Positions 51,875 to 60,798 are shown, numbered from the stretch's first letter. The stretch: DNA of 64,000 bases from CAXTEJ01 sp964243295 (GCA_964243295.1 CAXTEJ010000006.1:30588-94587), one strand, 5' to 3'. Notes: generated by a model not told the origin, from the sequence alone. Numbers and translations are program-made.

Positions 51875-52541
51875 CGGCGACGCGCACCCCGTCGGCACCG
51901 ACGGTGAAGACGACGTCGGCCAGCGAGTCGACGACGGCGTCGGCGAGCAGCGCGTGGGCGGGGGTGGTCGTGGTGACGGCGAGCGTGGCGCAGCCTGCGG
52001 CGCGCGCGGACAGCAACCCGCTCGGGGCGTCCTCGACGACCAGGCAGCGCGCCGGGTCGACGCCGAGGCGCTGGGCGCCGAGCAGGTACGGCGCGGGGTG
52101 GGGCTTGCCGACCTCGACGTCGTCCGCCGTCACCACCACGGCCGGCGACCGCAGCCCGGTCGCGGCGATGCGCGCGTGCGCGAGCTCGCGCGTGCAGGAC
52201 GTGACGATCGCGCTGGCCTGCCCGAGCACGTCGAGGGCGCGCACGGAGCCCGGCAGCGCGAGGATGCCGTCGACGTCGGTGACCTCGAGCTCGACGATGC
52301 GGGCGAGCGCGGCCGCGACCTGCTCGCGCGGCAGCACCCCGGCGATGATCTGCGCCGCGGGAACGCCGTGGTTGCCGTCGAGGGCCATCGGGTCGACACC
52401 GTGCTCGGCGGCCCAGGTCAGCCACGAGCGCACCACCGACGGCGTCGAGTCGATGAGCGTGCCGTCCATGTCGAACAGCACCGCGTCGAACGTGCGGGTC
52501 TCCAGCGCGGACAGGTCGTGCGGGACGGGCGTCGAGGTCAC
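51867..52541 (-). CDS. HAD-superfamily phosphatase (sugar-phosphatase-like)
   Basis: Protein of 224 residues of the phosphoglycolate/beta-phosphoglucomutase-like HAD group. Motif I is DAVLFDMDGTLIDS with the nucleophilic Asp, motif II is in IVTSCT, motif III is the Lys of VEVGKPHPAPYL and motif IV is LVVEDAPSG. The helical cap lies between motifs I and II. The sequence resembles YfdR/GPP-like sugar phosphatases but the substrate is not certain. GTG at 52541 follows TAGCCT (52549-52554) by 7 nt, suggesting a leaderless mRNA. Confidence 0.9.
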   Translation of the reverse strand: MTSTPVPHDLSALETRTFDAVLFDMDGTLIDSTPSVVRSWLTWAAEHGVDPMALDGNHGVPAAQIIAGVLPREQVAAALARIVELEVTDVDGILALPGSVRALDVLGQASAIVTSCTRELAHARIAATGLRSPAVVVTADDVEVGKPHPAPYLLGAQRLGVDPARCLVVEDAPSGLLSARAAGCATLAVTTTTPAHALLADAVVDSLADVVFTVGADGVRVAGA

Positions 52542-52606
52542 CTGCTGCAGGCTAGTGCTGCGCACACCCCTGCTCGCGGTGGCGGGTCCGGTGCGAGGAT
52601 GCGGCG

Positions 52607-53176
52607 GTGACCACCGCCCCCGACGCACCCGTTCCCACGCCGGACGCCGGGGTGCGCGCCGCCCGGCCGGCTGACGCGGCGGGTATCGGCGCCGTGCACG
52701 CCGCCGCGTGGCTCGCCGACTACACCGGCCTGCTGCCGGGCCGTGCCGCGTCGGTCGACCCCGCCTCGCTCGAGGCCGCCTGGCACGAGGCCGTCGTCGC
52801 CCCGCCCGGCCCCCGGCACCGCGTGCTCGTCGCGACCCAGGGCCCCGACCTCGTCGGCTTCGTGGCCCTGTCCCCCAGTGCGGACGGCGACGGCGACCCC
52901 GCCGTCGACGCCGAGGTCGTCGCCCTGCACGTCGACCCGGCACACCGCCGCCGCGGCCACGGGTCGCGGCTGCTCAACGCGGCGGCGGACGTGCTGCGCG
53001 ACACCGGTTTCACCGGCGTCCGGACGTGGGTGCCCGAGCCGGACGACGCGCGCCTGCGGTTCCTCACCGGCGCGGGCTTCGTCGCCGACGGTGCCGGGCG
53101 GCTGCTCGACGCCGCGGGCGACGGGACGACACGCGTGCGTGAGGTGCGGCTCGGCGCGGCGCTGCAGGCGGGCTGA
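52607..53176 (+). CDS. GNAT family N-acetyltransferase
   Basis: Protein of 189 residues with the Gcn5 fold. It has VRAARPADAAGIGAVHAAAWLADY at the start, a VVALHVDPAHRRRGHGSRLLNAAADVL stretch carrying the acetyl-CoA loop (R/Q-x-x-G-x-G/A as RRRGHGS), and RLRFLTGAGFVADG near the end. The acceptor is unknown. GTG at 52607 follows GAGGAT (52595-52600) by 6 nt, another probable leaderless start. It is divergent from the HAD gene and 5 bp from the next gene. Confidence 0.9.
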   Translation: MTTAPDAPVPTPDAGVRAARPADAAGIGAVHAAAWLADYTGLLPGRAASVDPASLEAAWHEAVVAPPGPRHRVLVATQGPDLVGFVALSPSADGDGDPAVDAEVVALHVDPAHRRRGHGSRLLNAAADVLRDTGFTGVRTWVPEPDDARLRFLTGAGFVADGAGRLLDAAGDGTTRVREVRLGAALQAG

Positions 53177-53181
53177 CCGCC

Positions 53182-54405
53182 GTGGCGACGGGCAGCGCCG
53201 ACGTGCTCGAGCGGGCTCCGGCGCGCTCGCGGCTGCTGGGTGTCGACGTCGCCCGGGCGCTCGCCCTGCTCGGGATGATGAGCGTGCACGTGCTGCCCGA
53301 GCTGGACGGCGACGACCAGGTGACCTGGCCGTTCCTCGTGTCGGCAGGTCGCGCCTCCGCCCTGTTCGCGCTGCTGGCCGGTGTCGGGCTGGCGCTGGCC
53401 AGCGGTGGCGACCGGCCGCGGGTGCGGCCCTACCGGCCCGTCGTGGCGTCGGTGCTGACGCGCGCGGCCCTGGTCGGGTCGCTGGGCCTGCTGCTCGGCG
53501 AGCTGTCGCCGCCGGTGGCGGTCATCCTCGCCAACTACGGCCTGCTGTTCGTCGTCGGCCTGCTCGCCCTGCGGCTGCGCGTACGCACGCTGCTGCTCAC
53601 CGCGGCGGTCTGGGTGGTGGTCAGCCCGCTGGTCTCGCACGCGGTGCGCCGCGAGCTGCCCGTGGGCCCGGGCGCGCAGCCGTCCCTGACGCTGCTCGGC
53701 TCCCCCGCGACGCTGCTGCGCCAGCTGCTGGTCACCGGCTACTACCCGGTGCTGCAGTGGTCGGCCTACGTGCTGGTCGGGGTGGCCGTGGGCAGGATGA
53801 CGCTGTCGGCCACCGCCACCGCGGCCAAGCTGCTGGCCGTGGGCGCCGCCCTCGCGGTGGCCTCGCGCGTGGTGTCCGACCAGCTGCTGCGGCACGGCGG
53901 CCTGGCGGCCCTGCGCGACAGCGGCGCCGACGTCCCGGGTGGCTCGCTGGACGCGGCGGTCGCGCAGCTGCAGGTGCTCGGCCGCTACGGCACGCCACCG
54001 GCGACCACGTGGTGGTGGCAGGCCGTCGCCACCCCCCACACGGCGACGCCCTTCGACCTCGGCGCGACGATCGGCTCGGCGCTCGCCGTCGTCGGCGCGT
54101 GCCTGCTGCTGGCGCGGGTGCTGGACGCCGGGCCTCGGGTGCTGCGCGGCGCCGTGCTCGCGCTCGCGGCGGTGGGCTCGATGACGCTGACGCTCTACAC
54201 CTTCCACGTGCTGGCGCTCGCCGCCGGCGTCGGTCCGCAGTCACGCACGGGCCTGCTGCTCGTGCACGTGGTCGTCGCGGTCGTCGTGGCGAGCTGCGTG
54301 CGCGCCGTCGGACTGCGCGGCCCGCTCGAGACGGGCGTGAGCGGGGCCGCGGCCGCCGCGCGCGACGCCGTCACGGGGCCTGCGACCGCTCAGAGCGGGA
54401 AGTAG
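53182..54405 (+). CDS. polytopic membrane protein, heparan-alpha-glucosaminide acetyltransferase/DUF418-like
   Basis: Protein of 407 residues with about ten hydrophobic helices. The start LLGVDVARALALLGMMSVHVLPEL has the Asp and His placement of the first helix in DUF1624/DUF418 and YeiB-type proteins. A second-half LYTFHVLALAAG helix carries another His. Such proteins are thought to move acyl groups across the membrane, but no substrate is known here. It lies 5 bp after the GNAT gene. Its 3' end overlaps the convergent alditol oxidase gene by 16 bp. Confidence 0.82.
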   Translation: MATGSADVLERAPARSRLLGVDVARALALLGMMSVHVLPELDGDDQVTWPFLVSAGRASALFALLAGVGLALASGGDRPRVRPYRPVVASVLTRAALVGSLGLLLGELSPPVAVILANYGLLFVVGLLALRLRVRTLLLTAAVWVVVSPLVSHAVRRELPVGPGAQPSLTLLGSPATLLRQLLVTGYYPVLQWSAYVLVGVAVGRMTLSATATAAKLLAVGAALAVASRVVSDQLLRHGGLAALRDSGADVPGGSLDAAVAQLQVLGRYGTPPATTWWWQAVATPHTATPFDLGATIGSALAVVGACLLLARVLDAGPRVLRGAVLALAAVGSMTLTLYTFHVLALAAGVGPQSRTGLLLVHVVVAVVVASCVRAVGLRGPLETGVSGAAAAARDAVTGPATAQSGK

Positions 54406-55646
54406 CGGCCCACGAAGTCGCCGCGCATGACGCCCTGCGGGTCGAGCTCCTTGGCGAGCGCGGCGAAGTCGTCGGCGTGGTCGTAGCGGCCGACCACGGT
54501 GGCCGGGTCGAGCGAGAAGACCTTGGCCCAGTGCGGACGCGGCTGGAACGGCTCGATGGCCTGCTCGATGGCGGTGACAACCGGGGCCACGGCGTCGGGG
54601 TCGCGCTTCCAGGTGAAGTGGATCGCGATCGTGTCGCGGCCCTGCGCCATGCTCAGCCACAGGTCGTCCGCGGCCATGCTGCGCAGCTCGCTGCAGAAGA
54701 CCACCGGGGCGATCATCGACCGCAGCTCGCTCACTGCGGCGAGCGCCTGCCCGGCGAGCTCGCGGGGCAGCATGAACTCCGACTGCAGCTCCTCGCCGCT
54801 GCTGGGCGTGAACTCCCGGCGGAACGTGGGCAGCCGCTCGTTCCATGGGCCGGGCTCGCCGGACTGGTCGGTGCAGTGCACCGCGTCGACACCGGGGATC
54901 GGGTGGCGCGGCCCGTCGGCGCGGGTGCCGCCGAACATGGTCGACGGCGGCGTCCACGGGGCGTTCGGGTCGACGCGGTGCTTGACCCACGTCTGCCACC
55001 GAGGGGTCTGCCAGTCGGTGAACAGGCTGAGGCTGTAGTCGCTGTCGAGGATGTCGGCGACCTGGTCGAGCACCGACTCGTGGGGCACGTCGTCGTACAC
55101 CACCTGCTGCACGTCGTACGTCGGCTCGACCGCGAGGGTGAGCGCGGTGACCACGCCGAGCGCCCCCAGCGAGACGACCGCGCCCGGCAGCCGCGGGTCG
55201 TCCTCGCCGAGGATGACGAGGTCGCCGCCCGCCGTCATGAGCTCGAGGCCCCGGACGGCAGTGCCCAGCACGCCGTTGCGCGAGCCCGAGCCGTGGGTGC
55301 CGGTCGCGCAGGCGCCACCGACCGAGATGTGCGGCAGCGAGCCGAGGTTGTGGAGAGCGAAGCCGCGCTCCTGGATCGACGCGGTCAGCTCGGCGTAGCG
55401 GGTGCCGGCGCTCACGGTGACCCTGCGGGCCTGCTCGTCGAGCTCGATGCGCGTGGGCAGCCCGCCCACGCTGACGAGGTCGCCGGTGGTGTCGGCGATG
55501 CGGTTGAACGAGTGGCCGGTGCCGAGCACGCGCACCTGCTCGCTGGCGATCACGACGTGCGCCAGCTCGTCCAGCGTCATCGGCCGGTGCAGCTGCGACG
55601 CGGAGAACTCCACGTTGCCGGACCAGTTGGTCAGCGTCATCGCCAT
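54390..55646 (-). CDS. aldO: alditol oxidase (FAD-linked)
   Basis: Flavoenzyme that oxidises polyols such as xylitol or sorbitol at C1, giving H2O2. The 418-residue length equals that of Streptomyces AldO. LGTGHSFNRIA carries His45, equivalent to the FAD-linked His of AldO. The FAD domain includes LPHISVGGACATGTHGSG and VSLGALGVVTALTL, and the substrate domain NERLPTFRREFTPSSGEELQSE and RPHWAKVFSL. ATG at 55646 has GAGGAG 7 nt upstream. It lies downstream of the lacI and aglEFG genes on the same strand after a 261-bp gap with four short repeats. A link to sugar-alcohol use is inferred. Confidence 0.9.
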   Translation of the reverse strand: MAMTLTNWSGNVEFSASQLHRPMTLDELAHVVIASEQVRVLGTGHSFNRIADTTGDLVSVGGLPTRIELDEQARRVTVSAGTRYAELTASIQERGFALHNLGSLPHISVGGACATGTHGSGSRNGVLGTAVRGLELMTAGGDLVILGEDDPRLPGAVVSLGALGVVTALTLAVEPTYDVQQVVYDDVPHESVLDQVADILDSDYSLSLFTDWQTPRWQTWVKHRVDPNAPWTPPSTMFGGTRADGPRHPIPGVDAVHCTDQSGEPGPWNERLPTFRREFTPSSGEELQSEFMLPRELAGQALAAVSELRSMIAPVVFCSELRSMAADDLWLSMAQGRDTIAIHFTWKRDPDAVAPVVTAIEQAIEPFQPRPHWAKVFSLDPATVVGRYDHADDFAALAKELDPQGVMRGDFVGRYFPL

Positions 55647-55766
55647 TGCGGGCTCCTCGGTCGGCCTCGTGCCACGTCCACAGCGATCATCGCAGGCCGG
55701 ATGCACCCGCGCCGTGGTCGCGGCGCGCAGCCCGTCAGGCGAAGGGGGCCGGGCCGTCGACGGCCC

Positions 55767-55813
55767 GGTCCGGCGCATGGTCCGGCGCGCACGGTCCGGC
55801 GCACGGTCCGGCG
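55767..55813. repeat. four direct repeats upstream of aldO
   Basis: GGTCCGGCG occurs at 55767, 55779, 55793 and 55805, that is with 12-, 14- and 12-bp steps, about 120-170 bp before the aldO start. It may be an array of operator half-sites or a degenerate tandem repeat. Nothing else is seen in this 261-bp gap. Confidence 0.65.
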
Positions 55814-55907
55814 ACGTCATGTCGCCTTGGTCGCGGTGGGGGGTGGCGGGCCCGACCGCGCTCGACCGCGCTCCCGACCCCGGCTCGGAGTCGTGCTCGT
55901 GACCGGC

Positions 55908-57047
55908 TCAGGCGTGCTCGGGCGCCCGGGCGCGCACCGGGCGTGCGGTGGACGCGGGCAGTGGGCCGGGCAGGTCGCCCAGCAGCGGCGCCACCCCGTC
56001 GGCGTCGGTGGCCTGTGCTGCGGTCTCGCGCACCGACGTCGTCGGGCGCGGCGGCGCGGTCGACGCGCGGACGACGAGCTCGGTGTCGAACAGCTCCTCG
56101 GTGACGGCCCGGCCGGGGTCGTCGATGGTCTGCAGCAGCAGTGCGCTCGCGCGCTCGCCCTGCGCGCCGACGTCCTGGCGGACCGTCGTGAGCCCGAGGG
56201 CAGCAGCGATCTCGTGGTCGTCGACGCCGACCACCGACAGGCCCAGCGGGACGGGCACGCCGAGCCGCCGGGCCGCGAGGATCACCCCGATGGCCATCTC
56301 GTCGGACGCAGCCAGGACGGCGGTCGGCCAGTCGGCGCCGGTCAGCAGCCGCTCGCCCGCCGCGAGGCCACCCTCGACAGTCCAGTCCTGCTGCAGGATC
56401 CGCCCCGGCGGCACCGCCAGCCCGTGGGCGGCCATCGTCGTGGTGAACCCCTGCTGGCGGTAGCCGGGGGTGACGAAGTCGAGCTCGGGGGCCGGCTCGC
56501 CGCCGACGTACGCGATGTCGCGGTGGCCGAGCGAGAGCAGGTGCTCGGTGGCCTTGGAGGTGACCGCGCGGTCGTCGACGCGGACGCCGCTCCACCGGCG
56601 GGCGCGCGTGCCGACGGTCACCACAGGCAGCTGGAGGCGCTGCAGCAGCTCGCTCTCGGCCTCGTGCAGCTGCAGCTGGAAGACGAGCACCGCGTCGACG
56701 CGCTTCCAGAGCATCTGCTGGTCGATCAGCAGGGAGCGCTCAGGGCCCTGGTCACCGAGGTCGAGCAGCAGCACGTGGTAGCCGGACGCCCGGAGCACGC
56801 GGCTGGCGCCGGAGATCAGGTGCGAGAAGTACCAGCGGTTGACGTAGGGCACGACGACGCCGACGACGTGGGTGCGCCCTGACGCCAGGCTGGAGGCCGT
56901 CGGCGATGCGACGTACTCCAGCCTGGCGGCGGCGGCGAGCACCCGCGCGCGCGTCGGCTCGCTGACCTTCGGCAGACCCCGCAGGGCCCGCGACACCGTG
57001 GCCGTCGACACGCCCGCGGCGAGGGCGACGTCCTCGATGCGGCTCAT
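55908..57047 (-). CDS. LacI family transcriptional regulator
   Basis: Sugar-responsive repressor of 379 residues. The helix-turn-helix and hinge are SRIEDVALAAGVSTATVSRALRGLPKVSEPTRARVLAAAARLEYVASPTASSL, followed by a periplasmic-binding-like effector domain starting THVVGVVVPYVNRWYFSHLISGA. The last 40 residues are a Pro/Ala/Arg-rich extension. It lies 56 bp after the AglG-like permease on the same strand and probably controls the importer through the operator near 60619, including its own synthesis as the last gene of that operon. Confidence 0.93.
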   Translation of the reverse strand: MSRIEDVALAAGVSTATVSRALRGLPKVSEPTRARVLAAAARLEYVASPTASSLASGRTHVVGVVVPYVNRWYFSHLISGASRVLRASGYHVLLLDLGDQGPERSLLIDQQMLWKRVDAVLVFQLQLHEAESELLQRLQLPVVTVGTRARRWSGVRVDDRAVTSKATEHLLSLGHRDIAYVGGEPAPELDFVTPGYRQQGFTTTMAAHGLAVPPGRILQQDWTVEGGLAAGERLLTGADWPTAVLAASDEMAIGVILAARRLGVPVPLGLSVVGVDDHEIAAALGLTTVRQDVGAQGERASALLLQTIDDPGRAVTEELFDTELVVRASTAPPRPTTSVRETAAQATDADGVAPLLGDLPGPLPASTARPVRARAPEHA

Positions 57048-57103
57048 GGTCGACGCCCCCGTCGTGGTGCGCCGCGACGCCGTGCGCGCAGCGCCACGGC
57101 GGA

Positions 57104-58021
57104 TCAGCCCTTCAACCCACCCGCGAGCAGGCCGCGGACGAAGTAGCGCTGCATCGACAAGAACACGACGATCGGGATGATGATCGACACGAATGCGCCG
57201 GCCGACAGCAGGTGCCAGGCGTTGTCACGCGTGCCGCTGAGGTTCAGCACGCCGACCGTGATCGGCGAGACCTCGGGGCTGCCGGCGAAGGTGAGGGCCA
57301 CCAGGAGATCGTTCCAGACCCACAGGAACTGGAAGATGCCGAACGCCGCGATCGCCGGCTTGAGCAGCGGCAGCAGCACCGAGAAGAAGATCTTCACGTG
57401 ACCGGCGCCGTCGACGCGCGCGGCCTCGATGAGCTCCTTGGGGATCTCGCGCATGAAGTTGTGCATCAGGAAGATCGCCAGCGGCAGCGCGAAGATCGAG
57501 TGCGAGATCCAGATCCGCCAGAACGGCGGCAGGCCGGCCTGGTTGTAGAGGGTCAGCAGCGGCACCAGCGTGACCTGGATGGGCACGATCTGCATCGCGA
57601 AGATGCCGACGAACAGCAGGCTCCGACCGGGGAACTCGATCCACGCCAGCGCGTAGGATGCGAGCAGCGCCAGGCAGATCGGGATGATGACGGCCGGCAG
57701 CACGATGACGATGGAGTTCACGACGTACTGGCCGAGGCCCGCCGACCCCTCCGTCGACAGGACGGTGCGGTAGTTGTCGAGCGTGACCGTCGGGTTGGAG
57801 AACCAGGTCCACCAGCCCGACGTGCGGGTGTCGCGCTGGGGGCGCACCGAGGAGATGAGCAGCCCGAGCGTCGGCAGCGTCCACAGCACCGCCAGGATGA
57901 CCGCGGCCAGCGACGCCCACGGGCTGCTCAGCCGCTTCTTGGCGGTGTCGGCCGCTGCGGTGGTGGTGCTGGCGACCCGCCCGGGCGCGGTGGTGGCCGT
58001 CGTGGTGGCGGCGGTGCTCAT
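57104..58021 (-). CDS. sugar ABC transporter permease, AglG/MalG type
   Basis: Inner-membrane subunit of 305 residues with six helices. The EAA loop ELIEAARVDGAGHVKIFFSVLLPLLKPA and the following AAFGIFQFLWVWNDLLVALTF stretch resemble the alpha-glucoside AglG group. A Thr/Ala-rich cytoplasmic N-terminus precedes helix 1. Its ATG overlaps the stop of the partner permease (ATGA). There is no ATPase gene in the cluster, as is usual in actinobacteria, where a shared MsiK-type ATPase serves several importers. Confidence 0.9.
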   Translation of the reverse strand: MSTAATTTATTAPGRVASTTTAAADTAKKRLSSPWASLAAVILAVLWTLPTLGLLISSVRPQRDTRTSGWWTWFSNPTVTLDNYRTVLSTEGSAGLGQYVVNSIVIVLPAVIIPICLALLASYALAWIEFPGRSLLFVGIFAMQIVPIQVTLVPLLTLYNQAGLPPFWRIWISHSIFALPLAIFLMHNFMREIPKELIEAARVDGAGHVKIFFSVLLPLLKPAIAAFGIFQFLWVWNDLLVALTFAGSPEVSPITVGVLNLSGTRDNAWHLLSAGAFVSIIIPIVVFLSMQRYFVRGLLAGGLKG

Positions 58022-58986
58022 GATGCCTCCGAAGCCCGCAGCTGGCGGATGTTGTAGACGACGATCGGGACGACGAGCACGAACAGCACCACGGCCAGTG
58101 CGGAGCCCAGGCCCTGGTTGTCGGCGCTGAAGCTCTGGCTGTAGAACTCGTTGGCGATGACGCTGGTGCCGAAGTTGCCACCGGTCATGGCTCGGACGAT
58201 GTCGAAGACCTTCAGCGTGCCGATCGCGATCGTCGTGAGCACGATCACGGTCGCGGGGCGGATCGTCGGCAGCGTGACGTAGCGGAACATGGAGAACGAC
58301 CCCACGCCGTCCAGCCGGGCGGCCTCGACGATCTCGTCGGGGATGGCCTTGATGGCGGCCGACAGCAAGGTCATGGCGAAGCCGGCCTGCACCCAGATCA
58401 TCACGACGATGAGGAACAGGGTGTTCCACGGCGAGTTGAGCAACCACTGCTGCGGTGTGCCGCCCAGCGACACCACGATCTGGTTGAGCAGGCCGATCTG
58501 CTTGATGTTGCCCTGCTCGGGACGGTAGGCGTAGACGAACTTCCAGATGATCGACGCGCCGACCAGCGAGATGGCCATCGGCAGGAAGATGAGCGCCTTC
58601 GCGGCCGACTCCAGGCGGGCGCCGTCGACGATGATGGCGTAGATCAGGCCGATGAGGGTCGCGGCGAAGGGCGTGACCAGCACCCACAGCAGCGTGTTGC
58701 GGAGCACGATCAGCTGGTCGGAGTTCGTGGCGATGGTCTGAAAGTTGTCGAGGCCGACGAAGCTGTCGCCCGTCGCGTCGAACAACGAGTAGATGACCGT
58801 GCGGATGCCCGGGTAGAGCAGCCCGACCGCGAGCATGAGCACCGTCGGGATCAGGAAGATGAGGGCGACGCCCCGGTCACCCTTGTTGCCGTTGAACCGG
58901 CTGGCGATGAACAGGGCGATCCCGACGACGGCCACGAAGATCGCGATGGCCAGGAACATCTGGGAGAACTTGTCGATGTTGGACAT
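58018..58986 (-). CDS. sugar ABC transporter permease, AglF/MalF type
   Basis: Membrane subunit of 322 residues. It has an extra N-terminal helix (QMFLAIAIFVAVVGIALFIA) before the usual six. The EAA loop is DEIVEAARLDGVGSFSMFRYVTLPTIRPA. ATG at 58986 was chosen over an upstream in-frame start because the intervening DNA lies in the strong hairpin region. It follows the binding-protein gene after 145 bp containing that 20-bp-stem hairpin. Confidence 0.9.
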   Translation of the reverse strand: MSNIDKFSQMFLAIAIFVAVVGIALFIASRFNGNKGDRGVALIFLIPTVLMLAVGLLYPGIRTVIYSLFDATGDSFVGLDNFQTIATNSDQLIVLRNTLLWVLVTPFAATLIGLIYAIIVDGARLESAAKALIFLPMAISLVGASIIWKFVYAYRPEQGNIKQIGLLNQIVVSLGGTPQQWLLNSPWNTLFLIVVMIWVQAGFAMTLLSAAIKAIPDEIVEAARLDGVGSFSMFRYVTLPTIRPATVIVLTTIAIGTLKVFDIVRAMTGGNFGTSVIANEFYSQSFSADNQGLGSALAVVLFVLVVPIVVYNIRQLRASEAS

Positions 58987-59013
58987 GCAGCCCGGCACCT
59001 CTCTGTGCGGGTG

Positions 59014-59056
59014 CGCCGCGGCCGGGGTGCGTCGGTGACGCACCCCGGCCGCGGCG
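59014..59056 (-). terminator. perfect 20-bp-stem hairpin between binding-protein and permease genes
   Basis: CGCCGCGGCCGGGGTGCGTC and its exact complement flank a 3-nt loop (GGT at 59034-59036). Such intercistronic stems commonly protect the upstream part of the mRNA or end most transcripts, giving more binding protein than permease. Confidence 0.85.
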
Positions 59057-59131
59057 TACGGATGTCGCGGTCCGAGCCGGGGCCTGCGCTCGGGTCGAGC
59101 GGTCGTGCAGGTGGAGCAGAGGTGCCCTGGA

Positions 59132-60508
59132 TCAGGACTTGGGCCAGGCCGCCTCGATGTTGTCGACCGTGGTCTTCGTGTTCTGACCGACGATCCAGGC
59201 GGTGGACTGCTTCCAGAACGCGCCCGAGCCGACGGCTGCGGGCATCTGGTCGGAGCCGTCGAAGCGGAACACCGTCTTCGGGTCCTGCAGCAGCCCGGCG
59301 GCGAGCTTGTCGATCGGGCTCGTCAGCTTGTTGACGTCCAGGCCCTTGTTGGCGCTGATCCAGCCACCGGCGGGGCTGCTGGCGACCTTCTCGTTGGCCC
59401 ACGCGTCGCTGGACAGGTAGGTCTGGAAGGCGACGACCTCGGGACGGTCGGCGAAGGCGACGTTGAACTCGCCGCCACCGAGGACGGGCTTGGACTCGGC
59501 GTCCTTGCCCGGCAGGAAGAAGGCGAAGACGTCGCCGTCCTCAGCGACGTTCGTGCCCTCCTCCCAGTTGGCGGCGTAGAAGCTGGCCTGACGGTGCATC
59601 TCGCACGTGCCCTCGAGGATCGGCTGGCCGCCGTCCTGGAAGGTCGTCGCGGCGATCGACTTGACGTCGCCGAAGCCGCCGTTGACGTAGGCCGGGTTCT
59701 TCAGGTAGCTGCCGACGGCGTCGAGCGCGGCGGTCGACTCAGGCCCGTTGAAGGGGATCTCGTGGTTGACCCACTTGTCGTACTCCTCCGGCCCGTAGAG
59801 CCGGAGCATGAAGTCCTCCATCCAGTCGGTGACCGGCCACCCGGTGGCCTCACCGCTGCCGATGCCCGCGCACCAGGGCTTCTTGTCGTCGCTGACCATC
59901 TTGTCGGAGAGCTGCTTCAGCTCGTCGAGCGTGGTGGGGACGGCGTAGCCGGAGTCGGCGAACTCGCTGGGCGAGTACCAGACCAGCGACTTGACGCTCG
60001 CGCCCGAGGGGGCGCCGTAGAACTTGCCGTCGACGGTGGCGTAGGCCTTCCAGTCCGCGCCCCAGAACTTGTCGACGTTGGTGCCGACGGCCGCGGGGGC
60101 CTCCTTCGCCTTGCCGGTGGCGACGAGCTGCTTGAGCAGGCCGGGCTGGGGCACGATCGCGAGGTCGGGCGGGTTGCCCGCACGGGTACGGACCAGGATC
60201 TGCTGCTCGAAGGCCTTGTCGCCCTCGTACTTCACGGTGACGCCGGTGCACTGCTCGAACTTCTTGTACGAGGTGGTGTAGGCGGTGTCCTCGGGGGTGA
60301 CGATGCCGGTGTAGATCGACACGGTCTTGCCCTTGAGGTCGCCGTACTGCGAGAACGCCGCGCAGTCGGCGGAACCGCTCGACGCGGCGCCGCCGCCGGC
60401 GGTGTCGTCGCCAGAGCTGCCGCCACCGCAGGCGGCCAGCGCCATCGACAGGCCGAGAGCACCGGACAGGACGAGCGCCTGTCGCGATGCGGTGCTACGA
60501 AGGGCCAT
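59132..60508 (-). CDS. sugar-binding lipoprotein of an AglE-like ABC importer
   Basis: Extracellular solute-binding protein family 1, 458 residues. It has a lipoprotein signal with lipobox LAAC (Cys27) and a Gly/Ser linker, then GKTVSIYTGIVTPEDTAYTTSYKKFEQCTGVTV and RAGNPPDLAIVPQPGLL in the first lobe. DKFWGADWKAYATVDGKFYGAP and WYSPSEF follow. The overall arrangement resembles AglE-type alpha-glucoside binding proteins; the true ligand is not shown by sequence. ATG has GGAGG 7 nt upstream. It is the first gene of the operon behind a strong promoter. Confidence 0.9.
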   Translation of the reverse strand: MALRSTASRQALVLSGALGLSMALAACGGGSSGDDTAGGGAASSGSADCAAFSQYGDLKGKTVSIYTGIVTPEDTAYTTSYKKFEQCTGVTVKYEGDKAFEQQILVRTRAGNPPDLAIVPQPGLLKQLVATGKAKEAPAAVGTNVDKFWGADWKAYATVDGKFYGAPSGASVKSLVWYSPSEFADSGYAVPTTLDELKQLSDKMVSDDKKPWCAGIGSGEATGWPVTDWMEDFMLRLYGPEEYDKWVNHEIPFNGPESTAALDAVGSYLKNPAYVNGGFGDVKSIAATTFQDGGQPILEGTCEMHRQASFYAANWEEGTNVAEDGDVFAFFLPGKDAESKPVLGGGEFNVAFADRPEVVAFQTYLSSDAWANEKVASSPAGGWISANKGLDVNKLTSPIDKLAAGLLQDPKTVFRFDGSDQMPAAVGSGAFWKQSTAWIVGQNTKTTVDNIEAAWPKS

Positions 60509-60582
60509 GTGGCCGCCTCCATGAGTTCGTGACCTGTCCGGCGCGTCGTCGCGCCGAGATCCAGGGTCCTATCCGCGCAGCG

Positions 60583-60612
60583 AATATAAGCGCTGTCATC
60601 GATGGCTATCAA
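60583..60612 (-). promoter_or_regulatory. sigma-A-type promoter of the sugar ABC operon
   Basis: On the minus strand TTGATA (60612-60607), 18 nt, TATATT (60588-60583). This is one of the clearest -35/-10 pairs in the window and lies in a local AT-rich patch 75-105 bp before the binding-protein gene. Confidence 0.8.
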
Positions 60613-60618
60613 GCACGG

Positions 60619-60630
60619 GCAACCGCTTGC
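60619..60630 (-). promoter_or_regulatory. LacI-type operator
   Basis: GCAACCGCTTGC is a near-perfect dyad with the central CG typical of LacI-family sites, 6 bp upstream of the -35 box. A second imperfect dyad, CAGCGAATATAAGCGCTG, overlaps the -10. Confidence 0.6.
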
Positions 60631-60798
60631 AGGTAACGATCTGAACACGGCACCTCACCGCGAGGGATGACGCCCGCACCACGGGTGCGCTCGCGTCGTT
60701 CGCGGCCACCGGCGACCGCCGTGCTCGCCCGTGATCGCCGTGATCGCCCGACCTGGGTCAGGCGTCGGCGGCCCGTGCCCGTCACCGCGCGACGACGA

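Noticed and set aside
52743..56882. 1379-codon plus-strand frame across the GNAT gene, DUF418-like gene, aldO and lacI
   Set aside because: It spans several well-supported genes in other frames and strands; the composition is typical of a GC-rich artefact.
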